NCBI RefSeq assembly: GCF_007830435.1 | Contig: NZ_VLLC01000028.1 | Span: 1-45,918 of the forward strand | DNA length: 45,918 nt | Origin: Desulfobotulus alkaliphilus | Lineage (GTDB): Bacteria > Desulfobacterota > Desulfobacteria > Desulfobacterales > ASO4-4 | Direction of reading: 5' to 3' | Shown: one piece after another, positions 26,091 to 34,990 of the stretch | Layout of the letters: every line of letters starts with the position of its first letter | Position numbering within the stretch: the first letter of the stretch is position 1 | The notes under the pieces: generated by a model | Seen by the model: only the letters and a program-made list of their open reading frames with translations | Database searches by the model: none | What the model was told of the DNA's origin: nothing | Translations under genes and position numbers: made by a program

Positions 26091-26815
26091 GAAGCATCCA
26101 GAAAGCCCCGGATCATATCCCTTTTAAAACTGAATCCCGGTAACTTTTCCACGCAAAAGCCCTGAGAAATCAGGGCTCTTCTCACAAAACCCGCTGCGGT
26201 AAAGGTGGCAAAACTGCCTTTATCCGCAGTTTTTTTTCCCATGGTCTCAAAGAGCGTATCTGTCCACATCTCAGGATTTGCATGGGGAGAAAAACCGTCA
26301 AGGAACCAGGCATCCACTTTCTCTTCAAGGATTTCAGAGAGCTTTTCTGCATCATCAAAAAGAAGATTCACTTCCATCTGCCATTCCTTGAAAAAAAGGC
26401 GGTGCATTCCCGATACAGGAGGAGGATAGTGTTCAAGGAGCCTTTCGGAAAGATCCATGAGGCAGGGCCATGCCCTGTGGATCTGGCGCAGGTGATCTGC
26501 GGGAATGGGATGTTTTTCCACGGAAGTATAGATAAGGGTTGACTGCGCAGGCCTGAAACGCCGCCAGAGGTCTAGTGTAACCAGAAAATTGAGGCCCGTG
26601 CCAAAGCCCGTTTCACAGATATGAAAGGGCGTTTTTTCGAGCCAGCGGTGGGGCAGGCGGTTCTGTTTAAGAAAAATATGACGGCTTTCTGCCATGGCTC
26701 CGGCTTTGGAAAAGTAGCTGTCATTGTACAGGGGAGACACAAGGGTGTTTTCATCCTTCCATTGGGGAAGGGCCTCGCAGAATGTCTGAGAGGGTGGGGG
26801 TGAAGAAAGGGTCAT
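26087..26815 (-). CDS. mnmD: MnmD-like tRNA 5-aminomethyl-2-thiouridine methyltransferase
   Basis: A 242-residue SAM-dependent methyltransferase resembling the N-terminal domain of MnmC (DUF752) without the oxidase domain. It would complete methylation of the wobble uridine mnm5s2U34 in certain tRNAs. The start PQWKDENTLVSPLYNDSYFS and the SAM motif ICETGFGTGLNFL are characteristic, as are DAWFLDGFSPHANPEMW and the ATFTAAGFVRRAL segment near the end. The frame is open to 26848, but that extra ATG (MLNNY...) is part of R1 copy 3; the ATG at 26815, with GGA upstream, is the sensible start. R1 ends about 18 bases before it. The gene is convergent with, and overlaps by four bases, the permease gene. 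Confidence 0.9.
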   Translation of the reverse strand: MTLSSPPPSQTFCEALPQWKDENTLVSPLYNDSYFSKAGAMAESRHIFLKQNRLPHRWLEKTPFHICETGFGTGLNFLVTLDLWRRFRPAQSTLIYTSVEKHPIPADHLRQIHRAWPCLMDLSERLLEHYPPPVSGMHRLFFKEWQMEVNLLFDDAEKLSEILEEKVDAWFLDGFSPHANPEMWTDTLFETMGKKTADKGSFATFTAAGFVRRALISQGFCVEKLPGFSFKRDMIRGFLDAS

Positions 26816-26945
26816 GGTTTTCCATATATTTTTGTAATTATTCAGCACGGTTTATTCTGAACTGCCAATGCTGTAGTTGCAGCAGCTTCGTACTGCTGCA
26901 AGGCTCCGTGGCTATTTGCAAGTGACATTGCAATCGTTTCGGATT

Positions 26946-27014
26946 CCGGCACTCAAGCCATAAACTCAATGCCTACTATAAATAGCAATAAGCTTTTTCA
27001 GGCTTGAGTGCCGG
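26946..27014. mobile_element. 69-bp palindrome-ended element A, nested in R1
   Basis: CCGGCACTCAAGCC at 26946 and GGCTTGAGTGCCGG ending at 27014 are perfect 14-bp inverted repeats (15 with the flanking T/A). In R1 copies 1 and 2 the sequence between CGTTTCGGAT and GTGC is only about 17 bases and unrelated, so this is a replacement or insertion specific to copy 3. The 41-base interior has no coding content. Size and ends match element B exactly. Confidence 0.75.
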
Positions 27015-27152
27015 AGTGCTAATAAGAAGCGGCAAACTGTCTGAGCCGCCACAAAGGCAGCGTACCAAGGCCTGCTATGGTAATCAAAAAGCTTATCCTG
27101 CCTGTGGCGGGGAGTTTTTGCCGCTTCCGCACAGGACAAGGAGCTCCCGAAT

Positions 27153-27221
27153 CCGGCACTCAAGATCCTTGAATCACTTTTGCTCCCGTAAAGGGCTTGA
27201 GCTTTTCAGCTTGAGTGCCGG
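27153..27221. mobile_element. 69-bp palindrome-ended element B, nested in R1
   Basis: CCGGCACTCAAG and CTTGAGTGCCGG bound this element, with symmetry extending to 15 bp through the flanking AAT/ATT. In copies 1 and 2 the site reads CGAATAAGATTGCG, so the element sits between CGAAT and ATTGCG in place of AAG. Length equals element A, and the last ~25 bases (AGCTTTTCAGCTTGAGTGCC) are similar to A. The rest of the interior differs. Confidence 0.75.
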
Positions 27222-27307
27222 ATTGCGTCACGGGCAAATAGACTGGGGCCTGTGCATCTGTCTTGCAGCTATGGTACTTGGAAAACTGGGCTGAACAGTT
27301 ACAAGGA

Positions 27308-30300
27308 TCAGGATTCTCCGGAACAGGATACATGGCCTGCACTCAGGGCCACAGCCTTTTTAAGTTTCTCAAAGGCATGCTCAAGGTCTGGCATCTGGTC
27401 TTTTACCGCATCCAGATTACCGGATACAGCGTTTTCTTCCATCTGACCCGCCAGACTGGAAAAGGAGGCTGCATGTATGTTGGCGGTTTTCCCTTTGAGG
27501 GTATGGGTCAGCAGGTGCACATTGGGAAGGTCATTGGTCTGGAGTGCCGCCTTAAGATCCGCCATGCGCTGGGGCAGACTTTCCATGCAGATGCACAAAA
27601 CCTTATCAACGATTGTTTTATCGTTCATGAAGCGTTTCAGGAATGCACCATAATCAAAAACCAAAGGATCCTCAGCCACCGAAGCAACGGAGGCCAGTTC
27701 CTGAGAGTCATTTGCCGTGATGCTGGCTGTTTGTCTGTTTAAAGGCAGCCATTTTTGCAGCAGACGCGCCAGATCCATCAGCTCCACTGGCTTTGAGATA
27801 AAATCATCCATGCCTGCATGGATACAGCGTTCCCTGTCCTGCTGCATGGCAGCCGCGGTCATGGCGATGATGGGAACCTTTTTTAAAGGAAGACGTTCTG
27901 CCTCAAGGTTTCTGATGTTTTCCGTGGCTTTAAAACCATCCATATCCGGCATCATGATATCCATGAAAATAAGGTCATAGCTATTGTTTTCAAAGGCATG
28001 GAGGGCTTTACGACCAGTGTCTGCAATGTCTGCACCAAGGCCGAATTTCTGCAGAAGTCCCAGAGCCACTTCCTGATTGGTGCGATTGTCCTCTGCAAGG
28101 AGAATACGGCCGGAATAGCAGGGAAGAGCGTCACTGCATTCTGGCCTTCCCGATACTGGCTGGAAGGGATGGGGTTTTTCATCGCTCAGCAGGGATCTGA
28201 GGACATGCAAAAGATCCATGTGACGCAGGGGCTTATTGATAAAGGCAGTGAAACCGGATTCCCTGTCCAGCGTAGCACTGATGTGCTCAAGGGGGATAAG
28301 CAGAACAAGGAAAAGATTCTGAAAGCGGGGATCTTCCTTTATTTTTCTTCCAAGCACCATGCCATCTGTTTCAGGCATTTTTTTATCAATAAAGGCAAGG
28401 GTAAAGGGCGTGTTTCTGGTATGGAAAGCGTCAAGCAGGGCCAGGGCTTTGCTGCCGTTTTCCGCCGTTTCCACATGAAAGCCCATGGCAATCAGTTTTT
28501 TGGATAAGTATTTCCGGCTGCTGGCATTGTCATCCACCACAAGAAGGGGAAGCCCCCGAAGGCTTTCAGGGATGTCGGATCTCTTTTCTTCTTTATCCGG
28601 CAGCAGGCCGAAGCGGGCTGTGAACCAGAAGGTTGAGCCTTTGCCCTCTCTGCTTTCCACACCTGTTTCACCCTGCATCATGCCAGCAAGCTGATTGCAT
28701 ATGGCAAGTCCAAGCCCTGTGCCACCGAATCTCCTGCTGATGGATGCATCCGCCTGATTGAAGGCAGCAAAGAGAAGTCCTTTTTTGCCTTCGGGAATCC
28801 CCATCCCCGTATCTTTGATACGAAAGCAGAGTCTGGCCTCATTATTTTCTGCTTTTTCAAGCATCACATGAACCAGTACCTCTCCCTTTTCCGTAAATTT
28901 CAGTGCATTGCCCGTGAGGTTGACCAGTATCTGGCGCAGCCTGCCGGGATCACCAAGGAGATGTCTGGGTACATCCGGCTCGATAAAAGATATGAATTCC
29001 AGTTTTTTCTCGCTGGCTTTGAGGGCCATGCTGTCCATAAAATCATCCATCAGATTCTGAAGATCAAATTCTATGGTTTCCAGTGTCAGTTTGCCAGCTT
29101 CGATTTTGGAAAAATCAAGAATGTCATTGATGAGATCAAGGAGGGCTTTGCCGCTGGACTGTATGGTCCTGACATACCTGTGCTGGATTTCGTCCAGTGG
29201 TGTATCCATGAGCAGGCCTGCCATGCCGATGACACCGTTCATGGGGGTCCGGATTTCATGGCTCATGTTGGCTAAAAACTCACTCTTGGTTCTGGTGGCA
29301 GTTTCGGCCTTTTCCTTGGCCTGCGTGAGTTCTTCTTCAAAACGGTTTTTGAGGAGGGCGTCCCCCAGAATATTGCCCATGACCTCAAGCATTTTGGTTT
29401 GTTCCTGATCCAGCACGCACCTTCTTTTTACGGTATCAAAGCCGAAAAGGCCCAAAATCTGGTTGTTGCTAAAAATGGGAATGCAAAGTACGGACTTGAC
29501 ATTTTGGGACGATAACAGTCTTTTTTCCGGCCCGTCTGGTAATTGCTCAACTTCTTGTACATAAAATATTTTCCGTTGATGGAAAATTTCATAATTGACA
29601 GGTAGTTCTGCCAAGGGGAAATTCTGCATAGCTGCATTGGCAGATTCAATGCCGGGAGCGCACCACTCGTGGGTATTGGACATATACTCTCCGTCTTCGG
29701 AAAATTTAAAGACAAAGGTTCTGTCCACATCCAGAAATTCTCCGTACCTCTGGAGCATGGTGTTTATTTTATTATTTATATTGGATGCTGTGGTGTTAAT
29801 GAACTCCGCTGAAATTTCAGCAACCAGCTTCTGAAGTTCATTCTTGAAACGGATTTCTTCCTCAAGCTGTCTGCGTTCTGTAATATCTTCAACGGTGGCA
29901 ATGGCCTCCGTGGGAGATGTGCCCGGATTCACAGGATTGTAGATGAGCCGAAGATAGGATCTTTTGTTGCCGGTTTTGGAGGTGTAATGGTCTTCATAGA
30001 TGACCTGTTCACCGTTAAGGACCTTTTGTGTTGCTTCCAGAATGGGTGCGGGCAGGCCTTTTGTGGTGTCCAGGCCAATGAGTTTTTCACGGCTGGAGCC
30101 CATGATATCAATGAACTGGTCATTGCATTTTATGATGCTTCCTGAGGTGTCGAGATAAAACATCCCCAGAGGGGAGTTTTCAAAAATGATGCGATGGGTG
30201 CGTTCGCTCTGGCGCAGCTCTTCACTTTGTTTCAGCAGTTCTGCCTCAGCCCTTTCACGGGCGGCAATATCTTCTTTCAGAAGTTCGCTCAGCTCCAGCA

Positions 30301-31207
30301 GCTTTCTGTTGCGGATTTTGATCTGCCAGGCCCATACTAGGCTGAGGATGAACAGAAGGGAAAAAACCGCCATAACCCTGAACAGATGCCCATAGTTAAC
30401 GGGTGTTTCCACCACAATGTTCACATGTTCATTGACGATGCGATCCCTTTCCCGGGGGGTGATGGTGACAATGGCCTTGCTCAGAATATCCCGCAGCTCA
30501 GGCATCTCTTTAAGTACACCCATGCGAAGCCGGTTCATGTAGTGATCCTGGGGAGGCTGCCCTGCAATTTTCAGGTTGAACCATCCGTCTTTGCGGATGG
30601 TATAGGCGGCCATGGTCAGGGAACGCAGGGTCATGTCCGCTTTTCCTTCGGAGACCATCCGGTAGCATTCGTTTTCTGTTTCCACTGTGATGATGTTCAG
30701 ATTGGGATAATCATCACGAAGGAACTGCTCCATGGAGGTGCCGTGGGGCAGCACAACGGTTCTGTCCACCAGTTCGGAAGGATCAGAAATGTAGTCGTGC
30801 TCATTGCGGGTGATGAAAACATTTGGGTTTGAAAACAGGGGTTCGGTGAAGGTAAGCCATTCCTCCCTTGCGGGAGTCTGGTTCAGGAAGGGGATGAGCA
30901 TACAGCCACCCTGCCTGGAAACCTCAAGGGTCTCTGCCCAGTCTTCGGTGGGTATGATGACAAAGGGAATATTAAGTCTTTCTGAGACAATCTCTATGAG
31001 GTCTGCGGCAATCCCGATGAAGTTGCCATCCCCATCCAGCATCTCATAGGGTTCCCAGTCATTATCAATGCACATGGTTATCTCACCAAGGCTGTCAAGG
31101 TAGGCCTGCTCTTCAGGCAGAAGTGCAACCTGCGCCTGTACAGCCAGAGGAAACAGAAAGGCCAGAAGGGTCAGCAGTCTTCCTGTGAGTTTCAGGATGT
31201 CTTTCAT
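27308..31207 (-). CDS. BvgS-like hybrid sensor histidine kinase
   Basis: A 1299-residue membrane sensor. In order: signal peptide (1-25); periplasmic solute-binding domain of the SBP_bac_3 type (about 38-270, EITMCIDNDWEPYEMLDGDG); transmembrane helix (about 276-296); PAS (335-450); GAF (460-625); HisKA with phospho-acceptor His650 in NMSHEIRTPMNG; HATPase with NALKF, DTGMGIP and GGTGLGL motifs; receiver 1 with Asp941; receiver 2 with Asp1083 (FMDIMMPDMDG); HPt with His1235 (HLLTHTLKGK). All phosphorelay residues are present, so a His-Asp-Asp-His relay can work. The ligand is probably a small polar solute such as an amino acid. AAGGA lies five bases before the start. No response-regulator gene is adjacent, so the output partner lies elsewhere. 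Confidence 0.93.
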   Translation of the reverse strand: MKDILKLTGRLLTLLAFLFPLAVQAQVALLPEEQAYLDSLGEITMCIDNDWEPYEMLDGDGNFIGIAADLIEIVSERLNIPFVIIPTEDWAETLEVSRQGGCMLIPFLNQTPAREEWLTFTEPLFSNPNVFITRNEHDYISDPSELVDRTVVLPHGTSMEQFLRDDYPNLNIITVETENECYRMVSEGKADMTLRSLTMAAYTIRKDGWFNLKIAGQPPQDHYMNRLRMGVLKEMPELRDILSKAIVTITPRERDRIVNEHVNIVVETPVNYGHLFRVMAVFSLLFILSLVWAWQIKIRNRKLLELSELLKEDIAARERAEAELLKQSEELRQSERTHRIIFENSPLGMFYLDTSGSIIKCNDQFIDIMGSSREKLIGLDTTKGLPAPILEATQKVLNGEQVIYEDHYTSKTGNKRSYLRLIYNPVNPGTSPTEAIATVEDITERRQLEEEIRFKNELQKLVAEISAEFINTTASNINNKINTMLQRYGEFLDVDRTFVFKFSEDGEYMSNTHEWCAPGIESANAAMQNFPLAELPVNYEIFHQRKIFYVQEVEQLPDGPEKRLLSSQNVKSVLCIPIFSNNQILGLFGFDTVKRRCVLDQEQTKMLEVMGNILGDALLKNRFEEELTQAKEKAETATRTKSEFLANMSHEIRTPMNGVIGMAGLLMDTPLDEIQHRYVRTIQSSGKALLDLINDILDFSKIEAGKLTLETIEFDLQNLMDDFMDSMALKASEKKLEFISFIEPDVPRHLLGDPGRLRQILVNLTGNALKFTEKGEVLVHVMLEKAENNEARLCFRIKDTGMGIPEGKKGLLFAAFNQADASISRRFGGTGLGLAICNQLAGMMQGETGVESREGKGSTFWFTARFGLLPDKEEKRSDIPESLRGLPLLVVDDNASSRKYLSKKLIAMGFHVETAENGSKALALLDAFHTRNTPFTLAFIDKKMPETDGMVLGRKIKEDPRFQNLFLVLLIPLEHISATLDRESGFTAFINKPLRHMDLLHVLRSLLSDEKPHPFQPVSGRPECSDALPCYSGRILLAEDNRTNQEVALGLLQKFGLGADIADTGRKALHAFENNSYDLIFMDIMMPDMDGFKATENIRNLEAERLPLKKVPIIAMTAAAMQQDRERCIHAGMDDFISKPVELMDLARLLQKWLPLNRQTASITANDSQELASVASVAEDPLVFDYGAFLKRFMNDKTIVDKVLCICMESLPQRMADLKAALQTNDLPNVHLLTHTLKGKTANIHAASFSSLAGQMEENAVSGNLDAVKDQMPDLEHAFEKLKKAVALSAGHVSCSGES

Positions 31208-31299
31208 GTTTTTCCTTCAGGCAGTTTTGGCAAATGGATTGTTTCCCGCAAGGATTCCTCTACCCCAAAAGGCAGATCCGCTGTTTTTTTGAGTCCTGC

Positions 31300-31353
31300 A
31301 AGGCAGGGTTGAAATATCTTTTTAAGAAATATGGCAACAGCGAACCCTGCCTT
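31300..31353. terminator. Hairpin after the chemoreceptor gene
   Basis: AAGGCAGGGTT (31300-31310) and AACCCTGCCTT (31343-31353) form a perfect 11-bp stem with a 32-base loop, 13 bases beyond the chemoreceptor stop. The long loop and lack of a U-tract on the minus strand make it an atypical terminator or an mRNA 3' stabiliser. Confidence 0.4.
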
Positions 31354-31365
31354 ATACTTATGATT

Positions 31366-33090
31366 TCAGCTCAGTTTAAAGCGTCCCACCAGTTTTTCAA
31401 GGGTTTCTGCCATACCTGCCACTTCCCCGGCCTGCCTGTTCACGGCATCCCCTGTGGCGGTGATGGCTGTGGTGGCACTGCGGACATCGTCAATGTCTTT
31501 ATAAATATCCCGCACGAGACTGTTCAGGGAGCTTATGTTTTCATTGACGTCCTGAATTCCTTGGGAGGCCTGCAGTACATTCCCTGCAATTTCCCGTGTG
31601 GCCGTGGACTGTTCTTCCACAGCTGTTGCAATGGCATTGACAATGTCATCAATGGCTGAGATGGCTGCGGTGACATGGCCCACATCTTCTCCCACTTCAA
31701 GGGAAAGACTCTGGGCGTGGCTGATGATGTTGCGGATGTTTTCTGTGGCTTTGGCGGTCTGTGTGGCCAGATCCTTGATTTCCGAGGCCACAACGGCAAA
31801 GCCTTTGCCTGCCTCTCCGGCCCGGGCAGCCTCTATGGTGGCGTTGAGGGCCAGAAGGTTGGTCTGGGCGGATATTTCCGCAATGGTCTGGGTAACCTGT
31901 CCTACCTCCTGGGAGATGTCCCCCAGCTCCTTTGCCTTGCGGGAAGTTTCTTCTACCCTCTGTACCGCATCGCCTGTGGTCTGTCGGGCCTTTTCTGCGT
32001 TTTTGGCAATTTCATCGATGGTGGAAGTCATTTCTTCTGTGGCTGCGGCCACCATGGAGGTGTTGGTTGAGGTTTCTTCCATGGCAGAGGCAATACCCGA
32101 CATGTTGTTTTTCATGGTGGATGCCGCATCGCTGAGGGCCTCGGTGCCTTTGGCAGCGGCACGGACTCCCTCAGCCATCATTTCAGACTCGTTGCGCATG
32201 GCCCCCGATGAGGTATGCAGGCCTTTGGCATTTTCCCGGATACGGGAAATAATGGCATGGATCTGTTCTATGAAACGGTTGATCCACAGGGCCATTTCAC
32301 CGGTTTCATCTTTGCGTTCTTCGGGCATGCGGCGGGTCAGATCCCCTTCACCGGAAGCCAGATTTTCAATGAGCCTTGTGGTGCGTTTCAGGGAGACAAC
32401 CACATCCCGGGTGGTCATGATGGCAATAATAAAAAAAAGGATGGCAAAAAAGCCTGCAATGCCTGCAATCCATAAAAGATATGCCCGCACCTGCTGGCTG
32501 ATACTGCCGGATATGCGGGCCTGTTCCGCAGCAATGTTGTCAATGTAGACTCCGGTTCCTATCCACATGGAAGTACCGGGAATGGGTTCGGCATAGGCCA
32601 GTTTGGGCTGGTTACCGAAACCGGGTTTGTCAAAAATATATTCGACAAAGCCCCCGCCCTTTGCTGCCGCATCCCGAAGCTCCCGGACATAAAAAACGCC
32701 GTCTGCATCCTTTGCATCGCCAAGATTTTTGCCCACAAGATCGGGCCGGGTAGGCAGTGCCACATTGGTTGTTTGATCATAAATGAAGTAATACCCGGAT
32801 TTATCTTCTTCAAAGCGGATGTCTTGAATCATGCTGCGGAAAAGGCGGATGCGTTCATCGGGGTTCTGGGTTTCACTGGCAATGACACCGAGGGAAAGGG
32901 CCATGGAGTGGGTGGCGACATAGATTTTTTCTTTCTGATCCCTGAACATGACACTGCCTGTTTCACGGATACCCATATCACGGGCCGTATAGGCTGTGCG
33001 GAAGGTGGACCAGAACATGCCTGCAAACATGCAGGCCACCAGTAGGAGGATAAAGGTCATGCGCTGACGGATGCTGAAATTTTGGAGCAT
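31366..33090 (-). CDS. Methyl-accepting chemotaxis protein with Cache domain
   Basis: A 574-residue chemoreceptor. Transmembrane helix 1 is at about 11-30. A periplasmic single-Cache domain follows (about 35-200, with [20 protein letters not shown] and [14 protein letters not shown]), then helix 2 (about 205-228), HAMP, and a long cytoplasmic coiled coil whose tip contains [20 protein letters not shown]. Single-Cache domains of this kind bind small organic acids. No C-terminal NWETF-like tether is seen. The start has AAGGAG at good spacing. It follows the hybrid kinase gene's promoter side on the same strand with about 160 bases between, so it is probably a separate unit. Confidence 0.93.
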   Translation of the reverse strand: MLQNFSIRQRMTFILLLVACMFAGMFWSTFRTAYTARDMGIRETGSVMFRDQKEKIYVATHSMALSLGVIASETQNPDERIRLFRSMIQDIRFEEDKSGYYFIYDQTTNVALPTRPDLVGKNLGDAKDADGVFYVRELRDAAAKGGGFVEYIFDKPGFGNQPKLAYAEPIPGTSMWIGTGVYIDNIAAEQARISGSISQQVRAYLLWIAGIAGFFAILFFIIAIMTTRDVVVSLKRTTRLIENLASGEGDLTRRMPEERKDETGEMALWINRFIEQIHAIISRIRENAKGLHTSSGAMRNESEMMAEGVRAAAKGTEALSDAASTMKNNMSGIASAMEETSTNTSMVAAATEEMTSTIDEIAKNAEKARQTTGDAVQRVEETSRKAKELGDISQEVGQVTQTIAEISAQTNLLALNATIEAARAGEAGKGFAVVASEIKDLATQTAKATENIRNIISHAQSLSLEVGEDVGHVTAAISAIDDIVNAIATAVEEQSTATREIAGNVLQASQGIQDVNENISSLNSLVRDIYKDIDDVRSATTAITATGDAVNRQAGEVAGMAETLEKLVGRFKLS

Positions 33091-33422
33091 GGAGATTCTC
33101 CTTTGGAAAGTGGGGGACGCATTGTTTCCCGACGGGATGCTTGCCGGAGGTATATGGCAGGAAATAAAGGACGCAGCACAAGCCTGTGCTGTCCCTGTCT
33201 GAGCCCTGGTGGAGTTGGGAATTTTGTACCAGATTCAGGCACATTTCTGGAGTTTACACTTTGAAACGCTGTTTGTAAAGTTTCGGTAAAACAGGCTCAG
33301 GAAAATTCTGATCAGGATCGGATGTCGTCATTGTTTACAGGTCTGGCTGCTGCCAGTCCTGTGGCTGGACCAGAGATCCGGATGCGGCAAAGGGTAGGGC
33401 GCAGAATGGTGTTACGGCACTG
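33091..33422. other. Intergenic region upstream of the chemoreceptor; no gene seen
   Basis: This 332-base stretch must contain the chemoreceptor promoter. I see no convincing sigma-70, sigma-28 or sigma-54 element, RNA gene or coding frame in it. Short minus-strand frames lack coding character. Confidence 0.4.
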
Positions 33423-33459
33423 CCTTGCAGAGGCACCCCTTAGGGGTGCCTCTGCAAGG
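33423..33459 (-). terminator. Perfect 17-bp hairpin downstream of mlaA
   Basis: CCTTGCAGAGGCACCCC and GGGGTGCCTCTGCAAGG pair perfectly around TTA. The hairpin lies 27 bases beyond the mlaA stop and presumably ends the mla transcript. On the minus strand no U-tract follows; on the plus strand ATTTTT occurs about 11 bases later. It could also be a stand-alone palindromic repeat. Confidence 0.55.
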
Positions 33460-33486
33460 AGACAGAACGAATTTTTCTGATTGTGT

Positions 33487-34233
33487 TTATTGCCTGATGG
33501 CCTGCATGCGCATCTGAATATAGCCATTGCGAACAGCAATATAAGGGTCAAGGGAAGCATCCTTGATGGCTTCGTAATCACCAAGGCGGAAGGAAGTGGC
33601 ATTTATTGTGTCCGTAGCCTTGACAGCGGTCCATCCCCTGGCATCTCCGCTGGCGTAGGTGGTGGGATGCAGAAAAAAGTCGCCAACCTGCCCCACGCCA
33701 TCCCGCAGGGTGGTGGGACCGAAGAAGGGGAGGACCAGATAGAACCCGTTACCAATGCCCCATTTTCCAAGGGTTTGGCCAAGGTCTTCCGGCGGTACCT
33801 GAAGGGAGGGAAGCTGCTGGGAGGCGTCAATCAGACCGAAGATTCCCCAGATGGAGTTGACAAAAAATTTGCCCGTTTCCGCAGCAGCAGCCTTTCCCTT
33901 ACCCTGAAGAAGCTGGTTTGTCACCCGTACCGGAGCTCCGATATTTCTGAAAAAATTCCTGATACCCGTACGGACCGGAGAGGGTGTCACCTTCTGCCAT
34001 CCTGTGGCAGCGGGTTTCAGAACCCAGAAATACAGCCTGTCATTGACAACAAACATACCCCGGTTAAAGGGCTCAAAGGGATCTGCAACGTAATGGGAAG
34101 GAGCTGCGGCATATTCTGCTTCGATTTCCGCAAAAAAAGCATCATCCTCATCGTCCCAGTATTCTTCAGCATGCAGTGTTTGTAGCATCAGACCCGTTAT
34201 AAGCAGAAGAACACAGACAAAACGGACACCCAT
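33487..34233 (-). CDS. mlaA: MlaA/VacJ-family outer-membrane lipid transport protein
   Basis: A 248-residue envelope protein that, in the Mla pathway, removes misplaced phospholipids from the outer leaflet of the outer membrane. Family motifs: DPFEPFNRGMFVVNDRLYFW near residue 50, RNFFRNIGAPVRVTNQLLQG, WGIFGLIDAS, ETGKFFVNS, LGKWGIGNGFYLVLPFFGP and HPTTY. The start at 34233 is chosen for the AAGGAA upstream; the frame is open 23 codons further. The signal peptide ends LQTLHAEE and has no Cys, so unlike E. coli MlaA this one is not a lipoprotein. Last gene of the mla operon. Confidence 0.92.
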   Translation of the reverse strand: MGVRFVCVLLLITGLMLQTLHAEEYWDDEDDAFFAEIEAEYAAAPSHYVADPFEPFNRGMFVVNDRLYFWVLKPAATGWQKVTPSPVRTGIRNFFRNIGAPVRVTNQLLQGKGKAAAAETGKFFVNSIWGIFGLIDASQQLPSLQVPPEDLGQTLGKWGIGNGFYLVLPFFGPTTLRDGVGQVGDFFLHPTTYASGDARGWTAVKATDTINATSFRLGDYEAIKDASLDPYIAVRNGYIQMRMQAIRQ

Positions 34234-34273
34234 GGTTGTATTCCTTATATTCACAGATGGTTGGGTTGTTATC

Positions 34274-34957
34274 TTAGAGAATGCGAAGCATATCTTCGGC
34301 ATCGGTATCTGCAGGACGTCCTTCTTTTCGCCTCTGAATGCGGTCTTTTTCCAGCCTGTCGATTCTTTGCTTCATGACATCAATCAGTTCGGCCGGTTCC
34401 CTGCGGAAAAGAAAATCTTCAAACTGGCTGCGGTAATTCTGAACAAGGCTGATGCCTTCAATTTGTACGTCATAGATGCGCCACTGGTTGCGGATGTTTC
34501 TGAGCCTGTAGATCACCGGTACTTCCATGTTGCTCAGAAGAACCCGCGTGCTGACCTCTGCCCTGCCTTCACTGATGATGGTTTCATCATCGAATACCAC
34601 TTCTTCGTTCCTGAAGTTATCCTGCACCTTTTCGATGTAGGTATTGGCCAGAAGTTTTGCAAAAAGATCGGCAAACTCATTCTGCTGTTCCGTTGAAAAA
34701 CGCCGCCAGTTCCTGCCCGTGGCCAGCATGGATACGGTTCTAAAATCAAAAATACCCTTTACATGTTCAAAAAGCTCCTGATGCTGTTTTTCAGCAAGCG
34801 CAGGGTCAGCATCTTTGTAGGCAGGATCTTTCAGGAGGGCGATGGCATCATTGATCCGCACCTTTATGGTTTCAAGGGGTCCCATGTCTGCGCTGGCTGC
34901 AAGGGGAAAAATGATAAGGCATATCAACACACCAAAAATTTTAAGAAGGTTCTGCAT
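34274..34957 (-). CDS. mlaC: MlaC-type periplasmic phospholipid shuttle
   Basis: A 227-residue periplasmic protein of the MlaC/Ttg2D family that carries phospholipid between MlaA and the MlaFED complex. Signal peptide: LLKIFGVLICLIIFPLAASA. Family motifs include FDFRTVSMLATGRNWRRFS, FADLFAKLLANTYIEKVQ, VPVIYRLRNIRNQWRIYDV and EGISLVQNYRSQFEDFL. The ATG at 34957 has GGAG five bases upstream; the earlier in-frame ATG at 34975 would put that site inside the gene. It lies between mlaD and mlaA. Confidence 0.93.
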   Translation of the reverse strand: MQNLLKIFGVLICLIIFPLAASADMGPLETIKVRINDAIALLKDPAYKDADPALAEKQHQELFEHVKGIFDFRTVSMLATGRNWRRFSTEQQNEFADLFAKLLANTYIEKVQDNFRNEEVVFDDETIISEGRAEVSTRVLLSNMEVPVIYRLRNIRNQWRIYDVQIEGISLVQNYRSQFEDFLFRREPAELIDVMKQRIDRLEKDRIQRRKEGRPADTDAEDMLRIL

Positions 34958-34990
34958 GGCCGCTCCTTTTTTCATATGGGTATGCTTCTG

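Larger units (their letters stand above)
26834..27302 (-). repeat. Dispersed repeat R1, copy 3 (inverted, carrying two nested elements)
   Basis: This copy runs opposite to copies 1 and 2. Its ends GTAATTATTCAGCAC and GGGCTGAACAGTTAC form the terminal inverted repeat. It is longer (469 bp) because two 69-bp palindromic elements interrupt it at 26946 and 27153. Between the ends it keeps the known interior, including a 9-bp hairpin TTGCAGCAG/CTGCTGCAA at 26877-26901 and the CTGCCTGTGGCGG core. It fills the whole gap between the mnmD start and the hybrid kinase stop. Confidence 0.85.

Noticed and set aside
26946-27221. Elements A and B as a CRISPR array or integron attC sites
   Set aside because: Only two units, arranged as palindromes with no repeat-spacer periodicity. 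They lack attC core motifs (RYYYAAC/GTTRRRY), and no cas or integrase gene is present.
34274-34975. Longer mlaC start (MKKGAAMQN...) at 34975
   Set aside because: The GGAG ribosome-binding site lies inside that extension and is correctly spaced only for the ATG at 34957.
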